From contig JAHENA010000002.1 in NCBI GenBank assembly GCA_024643405.1, positions 1 to 64,000 of the forward strand: 64,000 nucleotides of DNA. The letters run 5' to 3'. Positions 25,430 through 33,709 of this stretch are shown piece by piece (the stretch's first letter is position 1; each line of letters starts with the position of its first letter). Origin of the DNA: Flavobacteriales bacterium (GTDB lineage Bacteria; Bacteroidota; Bacteroidia; Flavobacteriales; Flavobacteriaceae). The position numbers and the translations under genes are program-made. Below the pieces are notes generated by a model. The model was not told where the DNA came from. It made no database searches and saw nothing but the letters and a program-made list of their open reading frames with translations.

Positions 25430-26425
25430 TTATTGGTTTTTCATGAATCGACGCATGGCCACCCATTGTTTTAGCATGTCTCTGGCATCTTGTGCCGGAT
25501 AACCTAATACTGTTTTTCCAGCTTCTACGTCTCCCACAACACCTGAACCTGCTCCAACCGTAGCACCTGAATGTATGGTCGTGTGGTCTTTAATGGAAGC
25601 ACTACCTCCAATAATAACGCCATCTCCTAATGTTACAGATCCTGCTAATCCACTATGCCCCGCCATGATGCATGAACGTCCCATCACACTATTATGTGCT
25701 ATTTGTACTAAGTTGTCAATTTTACAGCCATCTCCAATAATGGTGGAACTAAATTTAGCTCTATCAACACAAGAGTTGGCACCAATCTCTACATAATGAC
25801 CTATAATAACATTTCCTATCTGAGGTATTTTTACTAGTCCACGGCCATCATCACTAGGTCTATATCCAAAACCGTCCGCACCAATACTAACGTTCGTGTG
25901 AAAGATACAGTGGTTGCCAATAATACAACGTTCACGTACCACAGTTCCAGACCATACTACCGTATGCTCCCCAATAATCGTTTCATCAAAAACACATACA
26001 TTGGGGTATAAAATAACGCCTCGCCCTAATTCTACATCTTTACCAACATAACAGTTGGCACCAATTTTACAATCTTTTGCAATTTTGGCGGTTTCATGAA
26101 TGACTGCAGTAGGATGAATATTGGTGTCAAATACCGGCGTTGGTGGACAGAATAAATCTAAAATTTTTGCCATAGCTAAATCGGCATTTTTAACTTTTAT
26201 CAAAGCTCTGTTTTCTCCTGGTTCAACATTGAAGTTATCATTTACAATGGCTACAGACGCTTTTGAATCGGCCCAAAGCTTCACGTATTTTTGACTACCT
26301 ATAAATGTGATATGATTGATTTGGGCTTTTTCCAGCTGTTCTGGTCCTTCAATAAATTGCTTGGTACTGCCTATTAATTCACCTTCTAAAATAGTATTGA
26401 TTTCTTGTACTGAATATGACTTCAT
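25430..26425 (-). CDS. lpxD: UDP-3-O-acylglucosamine N-acyltransferase (LpxD)
   Basis: This 331-residue LpxD has an N-terminal uridine-binding domain (about 1-100: ITFIGSQKYVKLWADSKASV), a left-handed beta-helix of hexapeptide repeats (about 105-300: CKIGANCYVGKDVELGRGVI) and a C-terminal helix. The catalytic His is in NLVQIAHNSVMG, equivalent to His239 of Escherichia coli. It adds the N-linked 3-hydroxyacyl chain in lipid A synthesis at the inner membrane. It is not next to lpxC-fabZ or lpxA, so it is either a second LpxD or a displaced single copy. The long N-terminus and low repeat drift suggest a working enzyme. Confidence 0.92.
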   Translation of the reverse strand: MKSYSVQEINTILEGELIGSTKQFIEGPEQLEKAQINHITFIGSQKYVKLWADSKASVAIVNDNFNVEPGENRALIKVKNADLAMAKILDLFCPPTPVFDTNIHPTAVIHETAKIAKDCKIGANCYVGKDVELGRGVILYPNVCVFDETIIGEHTVVWSGTVVRERCIIGNHCIFHTNVSIGADGFGYRPSDDGRGLVKIPQIGNVIIGHYVEIGANSCVDRAKFSSTIIGDGCKIDNLVQIAHNSVMGRSCIMAGHSGLAGSVTLGDGVIIGGSASIKDHTTIHSGATVGAGSGVVGDVEAGKTVLGYPAQDARDMLKQWVAMRRFMKNQ

Positions 26426-26503
26426 TTTAAAATTGCTTAATTAGTTGTTTCGTTTTAGTAAAACTAAAAGAAAAAAAGCAGTTAAGGATATTTTGAAGAC
26501 TTT

Positions 26504-27676
26504 TTATTCCTCTATTCTGTTTTCATCAAAAGCAGATGGTAACATTTTGGGAATAAATTTTATGAATAATGGCAATAATATGGCGCCACCTGGTAAAATA
26601 AAAATAGCCAAACTTGGTATAGATTTCATTATATCTAATAATTGATCTTGCACTTTTTTCTGTTCTTCTTCACTTAAAGTTCTGGTCGTAGATTTAGTAA
26701 GTAATACCATAAGTTCTTTACTTTCTTTAAGCTCATTCAATAAACGCTTGCTATTTCGCTTAATAAGTTTTACAACCATTTTGCTAGAGTTATCATAGAA
26801 ACTCTGAAACATGTTTTTGGAACTAAGTAGTGCTATTTTCTTTTTATGTAAACGATAAAATATATTGATATCAGCAATAGAATTAATAACGACTTCCTGA
26901 TTAATATTTAAGTCATTACCAAGTTTTATTAATAAATTTTGTTCTTCAATATCAATAATTTTATCGCTCCAATAGGCCATACATGCCATATCGATGATGT
27001 AATGTTTTCCTAAAGTTGTCTCAATATTTTTTACAACATCATCATAACTGAGCGTGTCTTTACTCTGATATCTTAAGGAAGATTCAAACAGTTTAATTAA
27101 ACTTTCATCATATTTTGATTTTTCTTTTTTTCCTTCAAAAGCAATCAATACAATGGTTTCAATAGAAGCTTCCAGTTGTTTTAAGTAATTTTCGCCAATG
27201 GTATTGGATTTTAAATATTCTTGAAAGCCTAAGACATCAATAAATAATAAGGCATTGGTGATAAAGAAATTAAAGTTTTTGGTAATAAGGTTGTCATCAA
27301 TGTGGACACGCTTATTGATCATGTCTTCAAGTAAACCAACTGATTTTTTTTCACCCAATAGGCCTTCAAAAAATGATAATTTATAATCATCAATAGATTT
27401 ATAATAACTAAGAATACTTGATATAAGATCTTCGGGTTTATTGGCCTGCTGATGAATAAAATAGAAAGCTAAAAATAAGTTGATTTTTGACAATTCTTCT
27501 TCTGTAAAGTCTTTATTGTCAATACAGTTGTAAATGACAGAAATGTTACTTCCATAGATAAAACCACTGGACTTTAGAGCATTGTAAAAGTCAGTTTCAG
27601 AAGGTCTCAAGTCTTTTTGTTTACTTGAAATTTCTTTTAAAAGTTTCTTAATCCAGCCATTTGCTGATGGATTCAT
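26504..27676 (-). CDS. LETM1-related biofilm-associated protein
   Basis: A 390-residue, mostly helical protein. The N-terminus (NPSANGWIKKLLKE, ETDFYNALKSSGFIYG) and the central TerB-like segment match proteins named LETM1-related biofilm-associated protein in Flavobacteriaceae. The C-terminal 40 residues (KSIPSLAIFILPGGAILLPL, then a K/M-rich end) form the LETM1-type hydrophobic segment. The name comes from a distant similarity to the mitochondrial LETM1 ion exchanger and does not prove transport. Its activity is unknown. It lies 78 bp from the lpxD start, same strand, and after the SOD gene terminator. Confidence 0.8.
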   Translation of the reverse strand: MNPSANGWIKKLLKEISSKQKDLRPSETDFYNALKSSGFIYGSNISVIYNCIDNKDFTEEELSKINLFLAFYFIHQQANKPEDLISSILSYYKSIDDYKLSFFEGLLGEKKSVGLLEDMINKRVHIDDNLITKNFNFFITNALLFIDVLGFQEYLKSNTIGENYLKQLEASIETIVLIAFEGKKEKSKYDESLIKLFESSLRYQSKDTLSYDDVVKNIETTLGKHYIIDMACMAYWSDKIIDIEEQNLLIKLGNDLNINQEVVINSIADINIFYRLHKKKIALLSSKNMFQSFYDNSSKMVVKLIKRNSKRLLNELKESKELMVLLTKSTTRTLSEEEQKKVQDQLLDIMKSIPSLAIFILPGGAILLPLFIKFIPKMLPSAFDENRIEE

Positions 27677-27718
27677 GGTTCTAAATTTAACAAGGCAAAG
27701 ATACTTCTAAAAATTAAA

Positions 27719-27742
27719 AAAGCTACTTATTACAGTAGCTTT
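27719..27742 (-). terminator. Intrinsic terminator after Cu/Zn SOD gene
   Basis: A 9-bp stem (27719-27727 with 27734-27742) with a 6-base loop is followed on the minus strand by TTTT and a T-rich run. It lies between the SOD stop and the LETM1-related start, so it ends SOD transcription. Confidence 0.8.
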
Positions 27743-27765
27743 GAAATAATTTTATATAATTTCTC

Positions 27766-28347
27766 TTATTGAATAATTCCCGCACAGCTTACTCTGCCTC
27801 CCGCATCGCCTGTAGGTTGGGTGATATAGTCATCTGTTCCTGCATGCACAATGACAGCTTTCCCGAGTATATCTTTTGTTTCATCTCCACATCCAATACA
27901 CCATTGATCTGTGGTAAAAGTGATAGAGCCTTTTCCATTGGCATCAGCGGTAAAATTTCCTATATCCCCTTTGTGATAGCCTTCAACGGCGCCCCATTGT
28001 CCATGTGGCTGTGCTGTCGGATTCCAGTGACCACCAGTAGATTTGCCATCAGGTGAAGAACAATCTGCTTTTTCGTGAATATGTATGGCATGTATACCTT
28101 CAGTTAAGCCTTCCATTTCAGCAACCATAGTTACTAAACCATTTTCTTCTGTAAATATTACGGTTCCAGAAACATTACTATCACTTTTTGGTTCTAGTGT
28201 AAATTTAATAACTTTGACGTTAGAGGTAATTTCCTCTTTATTAGTAGCGGGTTCTTCAGTTTTTTGTTCAGTTTCTTTTTGTGTATTTTTACAAGCTATG
28301 GTCAAAACCATTATGAATGCTAATGTGAAAATGGATGTTTTTTTCAT
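27766..28347 (-). CDS. Cu/Zn superoxide dismutase family lipoprotein
   Basis: A 193-residue lipoprotein (signal to lipobox TIAC, Cys about 19) with a Cu/Zn-SOD domain in residues about 45-193. Metal-ligand motifs are visible: HAIHIHEKADC (two Cu His), GGHWNPTAQPHGQWG (bridging and Zn His), the later Asp/His region HKGDIGN, and VIVHAGTDDYITQPTGDAGG with the final Cu His and the catalytic-loop end. The Cys pair in DQWCIGCGDE and GGRVSCAGI is suited to the structural disulfide. It dismutates superoxide in the periplasm or at the membrane surface. It is monocistronic, with its own terminator. Confidence 0.93.
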   Translation of the reverse strand: MKKTSIFTLAFIMVLTIACKNTQKETEQKTEEPATNKEEITSNVKVIKFTLEPKSDSNVSGTVIFTEENGLVTMVAEMEGLTEGIHAIHIHEKADCSSPDGKSTGGHWNPTAQPHGQWGAVEGYHKGDIGNFTADANGKGSITFTTDQWCIGCGDETKDILGKAVIVHAGTDDYITQPTGDAGGRVSCAGIIQ

Positions 28348-28410
28348 GATTTTTTAAAATTTAATTTTGATGAAAGTTAAGCTTATTTTAATCCTTTTGC
28401 AAATATCATT

Positions 28411-28454
28411 ATGACCAATATCATGTTATTAAATTTTCTATTCAATTAATTTTG
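28411..28454 (+). promoter_or_regulatory. CRP/FNR-type box plus -7 element upstream of hemN
   Basis: The box ATGACCAATATCAT (28411-28424) is followed after 22 bases by TAATTTTG (28447-28454), an exact TAnnTTTG match. The hemN ATG lies 17 bp further. Reading the box in the opposite direction gives no -7 element at the same distance, so control is directed at hemN and not at the divergent SOD gene. Confidence 0.75.
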
Positions 28455-28470
28455 CCCTAAGTTTGAAGGT

Positions 28471-29835
28471 ATGAACAAATCATTAGTAAATAAATATAAT
28501 ATTGCTGGTCCTCGTTATACCAGTTATCCAACCGTTCCGTATTGGAATGACAATACGTTTTCTGTTGAAAAATATAAGCAATCTTTAATTACATCATTTA
28601 ATGAAAGTAATGTTAAAGAAGGTATAAGTTTATATATACATATGCCTTTTTGTGAAAGTTTATGTACGTTTTGTGGGTGTAATAAAAGGATAACGAAACA
28701 GCATGATGTAGAAACACCTTATATAGAGTCTGTCTTAAAAGAATGGAATTTATATCTGGAATTGTTTGATGAAAAACCTATCATCAAGGAATTGCATCTT
28801 GGTGGCGGTACGCCAACATTTTTTAACCCAGAAAATTTACAAAAATTAATAAAAGGTATTTTGAAAGACTCAATTCTTGCAAAGGGCCATGAATTTAGTT
28901 TTGAAGGACATCCTAATAACACCACTCAAGCGCACTTACAAGCTTTATATGATGTTGGATTTAATCGTGTAAGCTTTGGGGTTCAAGATTATAATATTAC
29001 TGTGCAAAAGGCTATTCACAGAATTCAACCATTTGAAAATGTAAAGCGAGCAACAGAAATGGCAAGAGAAATTGGCTATTTATCTGTGGGACATGATATT
29101 ATTTTTGGATTGCCGTTTCAAACTTTAGAACATGTAGAACAAACTATCTTAAAAACAAAAGAACTAGCTCCAGACAGACTGGCTTTCTATAGTTATGCCC
29201 ATGTGCCATGGATTAAGGGAAATGGACAACGTGGTTTTAAGGATTCTGATTTACCAAAGGCTGAATTGAAGCGTCAGCAGTATGAATTGGGCAAGCAATT
29301 GCTAACGGAAGTGGGTTATCATGAAATAGGTATGGATCATTTTGCATTGCCTTCAGATTCCCTATATAAATCTATGCAAAAAAAGAGTTTACATAGAAAC
29401 TTCATGGGGTATACCGCTTCAAAAACACAAACGATGATTGGTCTAGGAGTTTCTTCGATTGGGGATAGCTGGTACGGATTTGGTCAAAATGTAAAAGTCA
29501 TAGAAGAGTATTATGATTTGTTAGAAAGAAATCAATTGCCAGTTTATCGAGGGCATATTTTAAATGAAGAAGATTTAGTAATAAGAAGACATATACTTAA
29601 TTTGATGTGTAGTTTTGAAACCTCCTGGGAATATGAACATATGTATTTTCCTGAAATTCCAGAGGTATTAATCAAGCTTAAGGAAATGGAACATGATGAG
29701 TTATTAGAGATTCATTCCAAATCAATTAATATTTTACCAAAAGGACAACCTTTTGTTAGAAATATATGTATGGCATTTGACTTGTTATTACAACGTAAAA
29801 CACCAGATGTACAGCTGTTTTCAATGACAGTTTAA
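28471..29835 (+). CDS. hemN: Oxygen-independent coproporphyrinogen III oxidase
   Basis: This 454-residue radical-SAM enzyme converts coproporphyrinogen III to protoporphyrinogen IX without oxygen. The 4Fe-4S cluster motif is C61-x3-C65-x2-C68 with Cys70 next (PFCESLCTFCGCNKR), typical of true HemN. SAM-binding segments include LHLGGGTPTFF and the RVSFGVQDYN region, with the HemN-specific second half (HVPWIKGNGQRGFK, IGMDHFALP). Length is normal for the family. It stands alone, with an FNR-type promoter, divergent from the SOD gene, next to the cbb3 oxidase block that needs heme at low oxygen. Confidence 0.95.
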   Translation: MNKSLVNKYNIAGPRYTSYPTVPYWNDNTFSVEKYKQSLITSFNESNVKEGISLYIHMPFCESLCTFCGCNKRITKQHDVETPYIESVLKEWNLYLELFDEKPIIKELHLGGGTPTFFNPENLQKLIKGILKDSILAKGHEFSFEGHPNNTTQAHLQALYDVGFNRVSFGVQDYNITVQKAIHRIQPFENVKRATEMAREIGYLSVGHDIIFGLPFQTLEHVEQTILKTKELAPDRLAFYSYAHVPWIKGNGQRGFKDSDLPKAELKRQQYELGKQLLTEVGYHEIGMDHFALPSDSLYKSMQKKSLHRNFMGYTASKTQTMIGLGVSSIGDSWYGFGQNVKVIEEYYDLLERNQLPVYRGHILNEEDLVIRRHILNLMCSFETSWEYEHMYFPEIPEVLIKLKEMEHDELLEIHSKSINILPKGQPFVRNICMAFDLLLQRKTPDVQLFSMTV

Positions 29836-29860
29836 AGCACGGTTTCTTCTTAAAAATTTT

Positions 29861-29890
29861 GAGAACAGCTAATTACTGTTCTCTTTTTTT
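29861..29890 (+). terminator. Intrinsic terminator after hemN
   Basis: An 8-bp stem (29861-29868 with 29876-29883) with a 7-base loop is followed by a run of T on the plus strand. It lies between the convergent hemN and safE genes. Confidence 0.8.
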
Positions 29891-30591
29891 TAATGACAGT
29901 TCATAGAACCAGTAACCATTTCAGAAACTGGTGCAGGTGAGACGTATGGAATGCCTAAACCAAGACCTCTTAGAATAAAAAGGATACCAATTATAACTAC
30001 AAAGACTGGAATTGCTTTTTGGATTTTTTGTCTTAATGCACCTTTTAAAAAGTTGCTAAAGTAAATAGCTGTGGTCATTAACGGAATGGTGCCTAATCCA
30101 AAAAATATCATATAAAGACTTCCTTCAGCAGCGTTACCGCCAGCAATTGCCCCAAAAATAGCCATGTAAACCAACCCGCAAGGTAAAAAGCCGTTCAAAA
30201 AACCAATAGTTAAAAAAGTATCAGATGTTTTTTTCTTTAAAGCAGAACCTAAAGCAGATTTAACTTTTGAAATGACTTGAAATACCGGTTTTGAAAGATT
30301 GTATTTACTAAATTTTTTATAAGGAATTAGTATTACAACAATCATTATAACTCCAATGATAATAGAAAGTTGTTGCTGGAAACCAAATAAATTAAGACCC
30401 TTGCCAATGAGTCCAAACACTAATCCCATGATACTGTAAGATAAAAGTCTTCCAATATGATATAAGGAAATCTGAATTACTTTTTTGTAGTTGTTATTTC
30501 GGTCAACAGGAAGCATAAAAGCAATGGGACCACACATGCCAACACAATGAAAACTTCCTAATAGTCCTAGTATAAAGGCCGAAATAAGCAT
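29890..30591 (-). CDS. SafE/TauE-type membrane protein of cbb3 assembly
   Basis: A 233-residue membrane protein of the sulfite exporter TauE/SafE superfamily, subgroup found with cytochrome cbb3 genes (CcoS/SafE/UreH-like). About six helices are visible. The first carries the conserved GLLGSFHCVGMCGPIAF, whose Cys and Met residues are potential copper ligands, and a later NGFLPCGLVYMAIFGAIAGG repeats the pattern. By context it probably helps copper or metal supply to the oxidase rather than sulfite export. It is the last gene of the ccoG-ccoH-safE series, 3 bp after ccoH. Confidence 0.85.
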   Translation of the reverse strand: MLISAFILGLLGSFHCVGMCGPIAFMLPVDRNNNYKKVIQISLYHIGRLLSYSIMGLVFGLIGKGLNLFGFQQQLSIIIGVIMIVVILIPYKKFSKYNLSKPVFQVISKVKSALGSALKKKTSDTFLTIGFLNGFLPCGLVYMAIFGAIAGGNAAEGSLYMIFFGLGTIPLMTTAIYFSNFLKGALRQKIQKAIPVFVVIIGILFILRGLGLGIPYVSPAPVSEMVTGSMNCH

Positions 30592-30594
30592 AGT

Positions 30595-31041
30595 TTAATA
30601 TACAATAGATTTTTTAAACAGATAAGACGTTCCTTTATACTGCCAATCTATGGTAATGTTCCAGCGACCATCTAATAAACGTTTGTCAGGTACGAGCAAA
30701 TAAGAATCAGACATTGAAATTGGAGTTTCAAAATCTAGATGTTTGTTAGATGGTCTATATAGGAACACTTTACCGGTTATATCTCTAGGATCAAAATTTT
30801 CAGGAAATTTAAAAACTAATCCTTCACTTGTTTTTTCATACGAAATGTCTTCTTCAAGAGTTTGTGCATTGTTTTGCTTATTAATATCTTCTTGATAGCC
30901 AAGTTCTGCTTTATAATAGTCTTCTGTCACTAAATCATGATCATATTTCTGATTAAAATTCATTGAAATAACAAAATACATGATAAAGGAAATGAAGCCA
31001 ACAAAAGCTAAAACAATTCCAGTTCCCCAATTAAATTTCAT
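30595..31041 (-). CDS. ccoH: FixH/CcoH family assembly protein
   Basis: A 148-residue FixH-family protein with one N-terminal membrane helix (about residues 9-27, TGIVLAFVGFISFIMYFVI) and the conserved segment YDHDLVTEDYYKAELGYQ, which in this family lies just after the helix. A periplasmic beta domain follows (GRWNITIDWQYKGTSYLF). CcoH/FixH is required for stable assembly of cbb3 oxidase. The gene lies 12 bp downstream of ccoG and 3 bp upstream of the SafE-like gene, in one transcript. Confidence 0.9.
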   Translation of the reverse strand: MKFNWGTGIVLAFVGFISFIMYFVISMNFNQKYDHDLVTEDYYKAELGYQEDINKQNNAQTLEEDISYEKTSEGLVFKFPENFDPRDITGKVFLYRPSNKHLDFETPISMSDSYLLVPDKRLLDGRWNITIDWQYKGTSYLFKKSIVY

Positions 31042-31053
31042 AATATCTTTATT

Positions 31054-32478
31054 TTAGTTAAAACTTCTTGGCCCTAAAAAGTTAACGGTAGTTGTTTCAA
31101 TCAGTTTTTCATGGCTATAAACCTCAATCATCAATTTGTTTTTATCACCTTCTAAGTCACTTTTATTTATCTCAATAAATAAGGTGCCTTCAGCGATTCC
31201 TTGAGCGGGCACTGTAAAATTGTCCTTAGTTGAAACAAGTTTGATAGTCCCTTTATATTTTCTTAATTTGAAAACAACATCATCAATTTCTTTATTAGTC
31301 TTATTTACTAATTTATAGGTAAACACATTACTGATAATATTATTTTCTTTATGCTCAAACAATTGTCCTGGCAATCTTAATACTCTGGCTTCTACATCAT
31401 TTCTTAAAAATAACATCCCGGTTAAAACCCCTGTAAGAATAATTAGTACGGCAATATATCCTTTCAATCTTGCCGTTAATTGAAATGGTTCTTTATTATC
31501 TATTTCAGCTTCACTAGCATACCTGATTAGACCTTTTTCAAGGCCAACTTTTTCCATGATGGTATCACATTCATCAATACAAGCAGTACAATTTACACAT
31601 TCCAGTTGAGTTCCATTTCTTATATCAATATTTGTAGGGCATACATGAACACATTGCATACAATCTATACAATCTCCATGGCCTAGAGCTTTTCTATCTT
31701 CATCATTACGCCATTTTTTCCTTCCTTTTTCAGCTTCACCACGTTTATAGTCATAAGCTACCACAATTGATTTATTGTCTAATAAGACACCTTGTAATCT
31801 ACCATACGGGCAGGCAATGATACACACTTGTTCTCTAAACCAAGCGAATACAAAATAGAATACAGCTGTAAAAATTCCCAAAGGTAATAAGGTTGACAAA
31901 TGTTCTGATGGTCCTTCTACAACATATTGAATCACTTTATCACTCCCTATTAAATAAGCTAAAAAAACATTAGAAATAAGAAATGAAATAACTAAAAAGA
32001 TACTCCATTTTAACAGGCGTTTTCTTATTTTTTCAGCATTCCATGGTTGTTTTTCTAGTTTAATTTGTTTGCCCCTGTCGCCATCTATCCAAAATTCAAT
32101 ACGTCTGAATACCATTTCCATAAATATGGTTTGTGGACAAATCCATCCACAGAAAATTCGACCAAAAGCTACTGTAAATAAGGTAATAAAGATGACTCCA
32201 ATTAACATTGATATCACAAACAAATGAAAATCCTGTGGCCAAAAGGGGAAACTAAAAATATTGAAGCGACGTTCTAAAATGTTGAACATCAGAAATTGGT
32301 TCCCATTAATTTTAATAAATGGCGATAAAACTAAAAATGTTAACAGAAAATAACTGACTAGTTTCCTAGATTGATAAAGTCTGCCACTTGGCTTTTTAGG
32401 AAAAACCCAAGCACGCTTACCTTCTTCGTTTATGGTGCCAATTGAATCTCTAAAATTTTCGTTTTCAGGGGTTTCCAT
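31054..32478 (-). CDS. ccoG: Cytochrome c oxidase accessory protein CcoG
   Basis: A 474-residue CcoG/FixG ferredoxin-type membrane protein. Membrane helices lie between about residues 38 and 200, including the conserved FGRIFCGWICPQTIF. Two 4Fe-4S ferredoxin clusters follow (CIDCMQCVHVCP and CVNCTACIDEC, about 265-305), then another helix (about 340-360) and a C-terminal Ig-like periplasmic domain (about 370-474, ending LGPRSFN). CcoG is thought to reduce Cu(II) for insertion into the cbb3 oxidase. It starts 77 bp after ccoP, across a hairpin that may weaken or stabilise the upstream message. Confidence 0.94.
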   Translation of the reverse strand: METPENENFRDSIGTINEEGKRAWVFPKKPSGRLYQSRKLVSYFLLTFLVLSPFIKINGNQFLMFNILERRFNIFSFPFWPQDFHLFVISMLIGVIFITLFTVAFGRIFCGWICPQTIFMEMVFRRIEFWIDGDRGKQIKLEKQPWNAEKIRKRLLKWSIFLVISFLISNVFLAYLIGSDKVIQYVVEGPSEHLSTLLPLGIFTAVFYFVFAWFREQVCIIACPYGRLQGVLLDNKSIVVAYDYKRGEAEKGRKKWRNDEDRKALGHGDCIDCMQCVHVCPTNIDIRNGTQLECVNCTACIDECDTIMEKVGLEKGLIRYASEAEIDNKEPFQLTARLKGYIAVLIILTGVLTGMLFLRNDVEARVLRLPGQLFEHKENNIISNVFTYKLVNKTNKEIDDVVFKLRKYKGTIKLVSTKDNFTVPAQGIAEGTLFIEINKSDLEGDKNKLMIEVYSHEKLIETTTVNFLGPRSFN

Positions 32479-32501
32479 TTTGATGGAGTCATATTATTAA
32501 A

Positions 32502-32540
32502 GAAGCAATAAAACAATCATTTGGTTTGTTTTATTGCTTC
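32502..32540 (-). terminator. Intercistronic hairpin between ccoP and ccoG
   Basis: A perfect 15-bp stem (32502-32516 with 32526-32540) with a 9-base loop, AU-rich. On the minus strand the following bases are TTTAATAATAT, a weak T tract, so it may act as a partial terminator or as a 3' stabiliser of the ccoSNQP message. Confidence 0.6.
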
Positions 32541-32555
32541 ATACTGTTGATAAAT

Positions 32556-33500
32556 TTATTGAGCAGGTGCAGCAGACAAGGAATCTACTTGAGTGCTTGT
32601 TGATTCTGGAGCAGGAGTATTTGCGCTTTCATCAACCCACACATCACCTTCTGGTGCTTTAGGGTTTGCAGGTATTGTGCCTTGTAAAGACAATACATAA
32701 CTCGCTACTTGAGCTATCTCAGATGGTTTAAAGTTTTGTTTCCAGGATATCATTCCTTTTCCATTACGTCCACCTTCTGTAATAGTATTAAATACATTTT
32801 TAATACCTCCACCCAAAATCCAGTGATTATCAGTTAAGTTTGGACCAATGCCACCGCCACCATCAACCATGTGACATGGTATACAGTTCTGTTCAAAAAT
32901 AGCTTTTCCACTATTCAAATCTGCCGGTTCTGTCAATAGGGTTACTGTATTAATATCTACTAGGTCTTTAGCCGTCTTTTTATATTCTGCAATACTGATT
33001 TCTGCTTGTTTATATTCTTCAGCATATTCGTCAAATTGGCTATTGTTTCCAAATATGTGGAAATTCACTAAATAAATAGCAGCAAAAATTATGGATGCAT
33101 AAAAAGAATATAACCACCAAGGAGGTAAAGAATTATCTAATTCTTTAATACCATCATAATTGTGATCTAAAATCAATTCACCTTCTTCTTCAATTGGTTT
33201 TGTTCCAACTAATTTTTTATAGGTGTTTTTAATCCAAGTAAACTCTGGTGCTTTATTTTTTGAAGCGAGAAAACGTTCTTTTTCTTTGGCACTTAAACCT
33301 TGGAACATAACATTTTCTAGAGCACCTACAATGGCTTCAATTGCAATCAGAATTATTAATACCAAAATTAAAAACAATAATACTATTGGGAATTTTATAA
33401 ATGCTGGTTGTGTACCAGAATCGACAAAGTATTCTACGAGCCCGAAAATCACAAAGAATATGACGGGTACTCTGACGTAAGATGGAATTAGGTTTCTCAT
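32556..33500 (-). CDS. ccoP: Cytochrome cbb3 oxidase subunit III (single-heme CcoP)
   Basis: This 314-residue CcoP-type subunit has two N-terminal membrane helices (about 8-25 and 33-60), a cytosolic linker, then the cbb3-type CcoP N-terminal domain signature LDHNYDGIKELDNSLPPWWL (about 118-138) leading to the next helix (YSFYASIIFAAIYLVNFHIF). The periplasmic part carries a single cytochrome c site, Cys206-Cys209-His210 in CIPCH, and an Ala/Pro/Thr/Ser tail. Proteobacterial CcoP usually has two c-type hemes; here only one CxxCH is present, as in other Bacteroidota. It overlaps ccoQ by 4 bp (ATGA). Confidence 0.93.
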   Translation of the reverse strand: MRNLIPSYVRVPVIFFVIFGLVEYFVDSGTQPAFIKFPIVLLFLILVLIILIAIEAIVGALENVMFQGLSAKEKERFLASKNKAPEFTWIKNTYKKLVGTKPIEEEGELILDHNYDGIKELDNSLPPWWLYSFYASIIFAAIYLVNFHIFGNNSQFDEYAEEYKQAEISIAEYKKTAKDLVDINTVTLLTEPADLNSGKAIFEQNCIPCHMVDGGGGIGPNLTDNHWILGGGIKNVFNTITEGGRNGKGMISWKQNFKPSEIAQVASYVLSLQGTIPANPKAPEGDVWVDESANTPAPESTSTQVDSLSAAPAQ

Positions 33501-33688
33501 AACAAAATATCGTTTTGGTTATTATTATCTAATGGAAGTTGACTCACTTTATTGATATATTCTTTTTTTGCAGTAAATACCCACCAAAAAAGAATGACAA
33601 AAAAGGTGAAAAATATTAGTAAAGATATGATTGGATAAATTTCAATTCCTGAAATAGTCTCCATATAATTTTTGACAAATTTTAACAT
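33497..33688 (-). CDS. ccoQ: CcoQ/FixQ-like small subunit of cbb3 oxidase
   Basis: A 63-residue protein with a single membrane helix (about residues 17-40, IYPIISLLIFFTFFVILFWW) and a polar C-terminal tail (VFTAKKEYINKVSQLPLDNN). It fits the FixQ/CcoQ subunit in size, membrane topology and position between ccoNO and ccoP. It stabilises the complex in other bacteria. The 3' end overlaps the ccoP start by the sequence ATGA, which indicates translational coupling. Confidence 0.85.
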   Translation of the reverse strand: MLKFVKNYMETISGIEIYPIISLLIFFTFFVILFWWVFTAKKEYINKVSQLPLDNNNQNDILL

Positions 33689-33709
33689 GTTCTTATTTTA
33701 ATGAATTTA

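Noticed and set aside
28381-28424. FNR-type box as a regulator of the divergent SOD gene
   Set aside because: At the required 22-base distance on the minus strand the sequence is AAATAAGC, not a -7 element; only the hemN side fits.
29890-30591. Sulfite or taurine exporter
   Set aside because: The TauE/SafE superfamily name is broad; position in the cco operon and the Cys/Met-rich first helix favour a role in oxidase assembly.
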